Shown here: in pieces, positions 4,675 through 5,154 of the stretch
Position numbering within the stretch: position 1 is the first letter of the stretch
Layout: each line of letters begins with the position of its first letter
NCBI GenBank assembly: GCA_947631345.1
Contig: CANRKW010000082.1
Coordinates: 1 to 5,154, forward strand
Origin: an uncultured Bacilli bacterium
GTDB taxonomy: Bacteria; Bacillota_I; Bacilli_A; RF39; UBA660
DNA: 5,154 bases
Direction of reading: 5' to 3'
The notes under the pieces: generated by a model
Told to the model about the DNA's origin: nothing
Seen by the model: the letters and a program-made list of their open reading frames with translations, nothing else
Database searches by the model: none
Program-made: the position numbers and the translations under genes

Positions 4675-5154
4675 ATTTTGTTTCATTATTTGTCCATTTT
4701 TTATTAATGGATAACTAATTAATTTATCACTATCCAAATTTTCTTTATACATATCTACTACTGTTATTTGGCTATTATCATATGTTTTATAGTAATATAG
4801 TCCTTCATCTAAATTACAGCACGAACTATATATTGTTATTTCGTATTTACCTTCGCCCATATGAACACATCCTCTTTGTTGTTCAACTGAAGTTAGTATG
4901 TGGAAAAATTGGCTTACACTTTCAAGCTCGTCTTTACCACTAATGGAATTCATTTTAGTAAATGTGGCTTTTACAAATCTAGATAATGAGGATAAATCTC
5001 CAGGTAGACCTAAAGCACCCATACCACGACTATAAGTATCAAAAGTCAAGTCTTTAGAAAAGTTATTAACAGGTGCTTCTTTTGACAAGTGCATATAATT
5101 ATTTAAGTTAAACATATGAATATCAAATGTAGAATTGTTTGTAAATACCCCAAC
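4672..5154 (-). CDS. Bile salt hydrolase (choloylglycine hydrolase), C-terminal half, cut by right window edge
   Basis: The open frame continues to the window edge, giving 160 residues. The ATG at 5115 is internal, not the start, because the preceding codons read VGVFTNNSTFDIH, a conserved family block. The enzyme is an N-terminal-nucleophile hydrolase that cleaves the amide of glycine- or taurine-conjugated bile acids. Visible signatures are TNNSTF (visible residues 5-10), NNYMHLS, YSRGMGALGLPGDLSSLSRF (41-60) and SVEQQRG. QITVVDM follows near the end. The spacing from the first Asn of TNN to the Arg of SRF is 53 residues, equal to the Asn175 to Arg228 spacing of characterised bile salt hydrolases, so two active-site residues are present. 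By that numbering about 169 residues lie outside the window, including the catalytic Cys2, Arg18, Asp21 and the Asn82 position that separates these enzymes from penicillin V acylases. No secretion signal can be judged. It heads, or lies within, the operon with lgt and trxB. Bile salt hydrolase is favoured by the close motif match. Confidence 0.9.
   Translation of the reverse strand, partial: VGVFTNNSTFDIHMFNLNNYMHLSKEAPVNNFSKDLTFDTYSRGMGALGLPGDLSSLSRFVKATFTKMNSISGKDELESVSQFFHILTSVEQQRGCVHMGEGKYEITIYSSCCNLDEGLYYYKTYDNSQITVVDMYKENLDSDKLISYPLIKNGQIMKQN

Noticed and set aside
4672..5115. A complete 147-residue gene starting at the ATG at 5115
   Set aside because: The frame stays open to the window edge and the upstream codons encode the conserved TNN-TF block of bile salt hydrolases, so this is an internal Met.

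Overview
The window is about 75-80% A+T and comes from a low-GC bacterium, most likely a gut-dwelling Bacillota (Firmicute). Three things support this: strong AGGAGG-type ribosome binding sites, a T-box tRNA-sensing leader, and a bile salt hydrolase gene. The standard code fits, because all genes read through without in-frame TGA. Genus cannot be set from sequence alone. All recognisable protein genes lie on the minus strand, so transcription runs right to left.

Right part (5154 to 2940): a compact three-gene cluster. It holds the C-terminal half of a bile salt hydrolase (choloylglycine hydrolase, entering from beyond the right edge), then lgt (prolipoprotein diacylglyceryl transferase), then a thioredoxin reductase-like flavoprotein. 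At both junctions the stop codon is embedded in the Shine-Dalgarno sequence of the next gene, which points to co-transcription and probable translational coupling. Lgt matures lipoproteins at the membrane. TrxB-like proteins keep thioredoxin reduced. The hydrolase deconjugates bile salts. The thioredoxin reductase keeps its redox CxxC and its nucleotide-fold glycines but lacks the usual HRRxxxRA NADPH-phosphate motif.

Middle (2939 to 2023): a gene-poor stretch. It holds a decayed insertion sequence, represented by a 125-codon C-terminal transposase remnant. Near it are an orphan plus-strand terminator, a short unexplained GC-rich island, several inverted repeats, and a candidate promoter with a long leader for the next gene.

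Left part (2022 to 1): a full-length 605-residue membrane-anchored glycerophosphodiester phosphodiesterase. A consensus promoter (TTGACA, 17 bp, TATAAT) begins just after its stop codon and drives the 5' part of a T-box leader. That leader runs off the left edge. The gene it controls lies outside the window and probably concerns methionine or tryptophan supply or charging. I found no CRISPR array, complete tRNA or rRNA gene, or evidently new multi-gene system.
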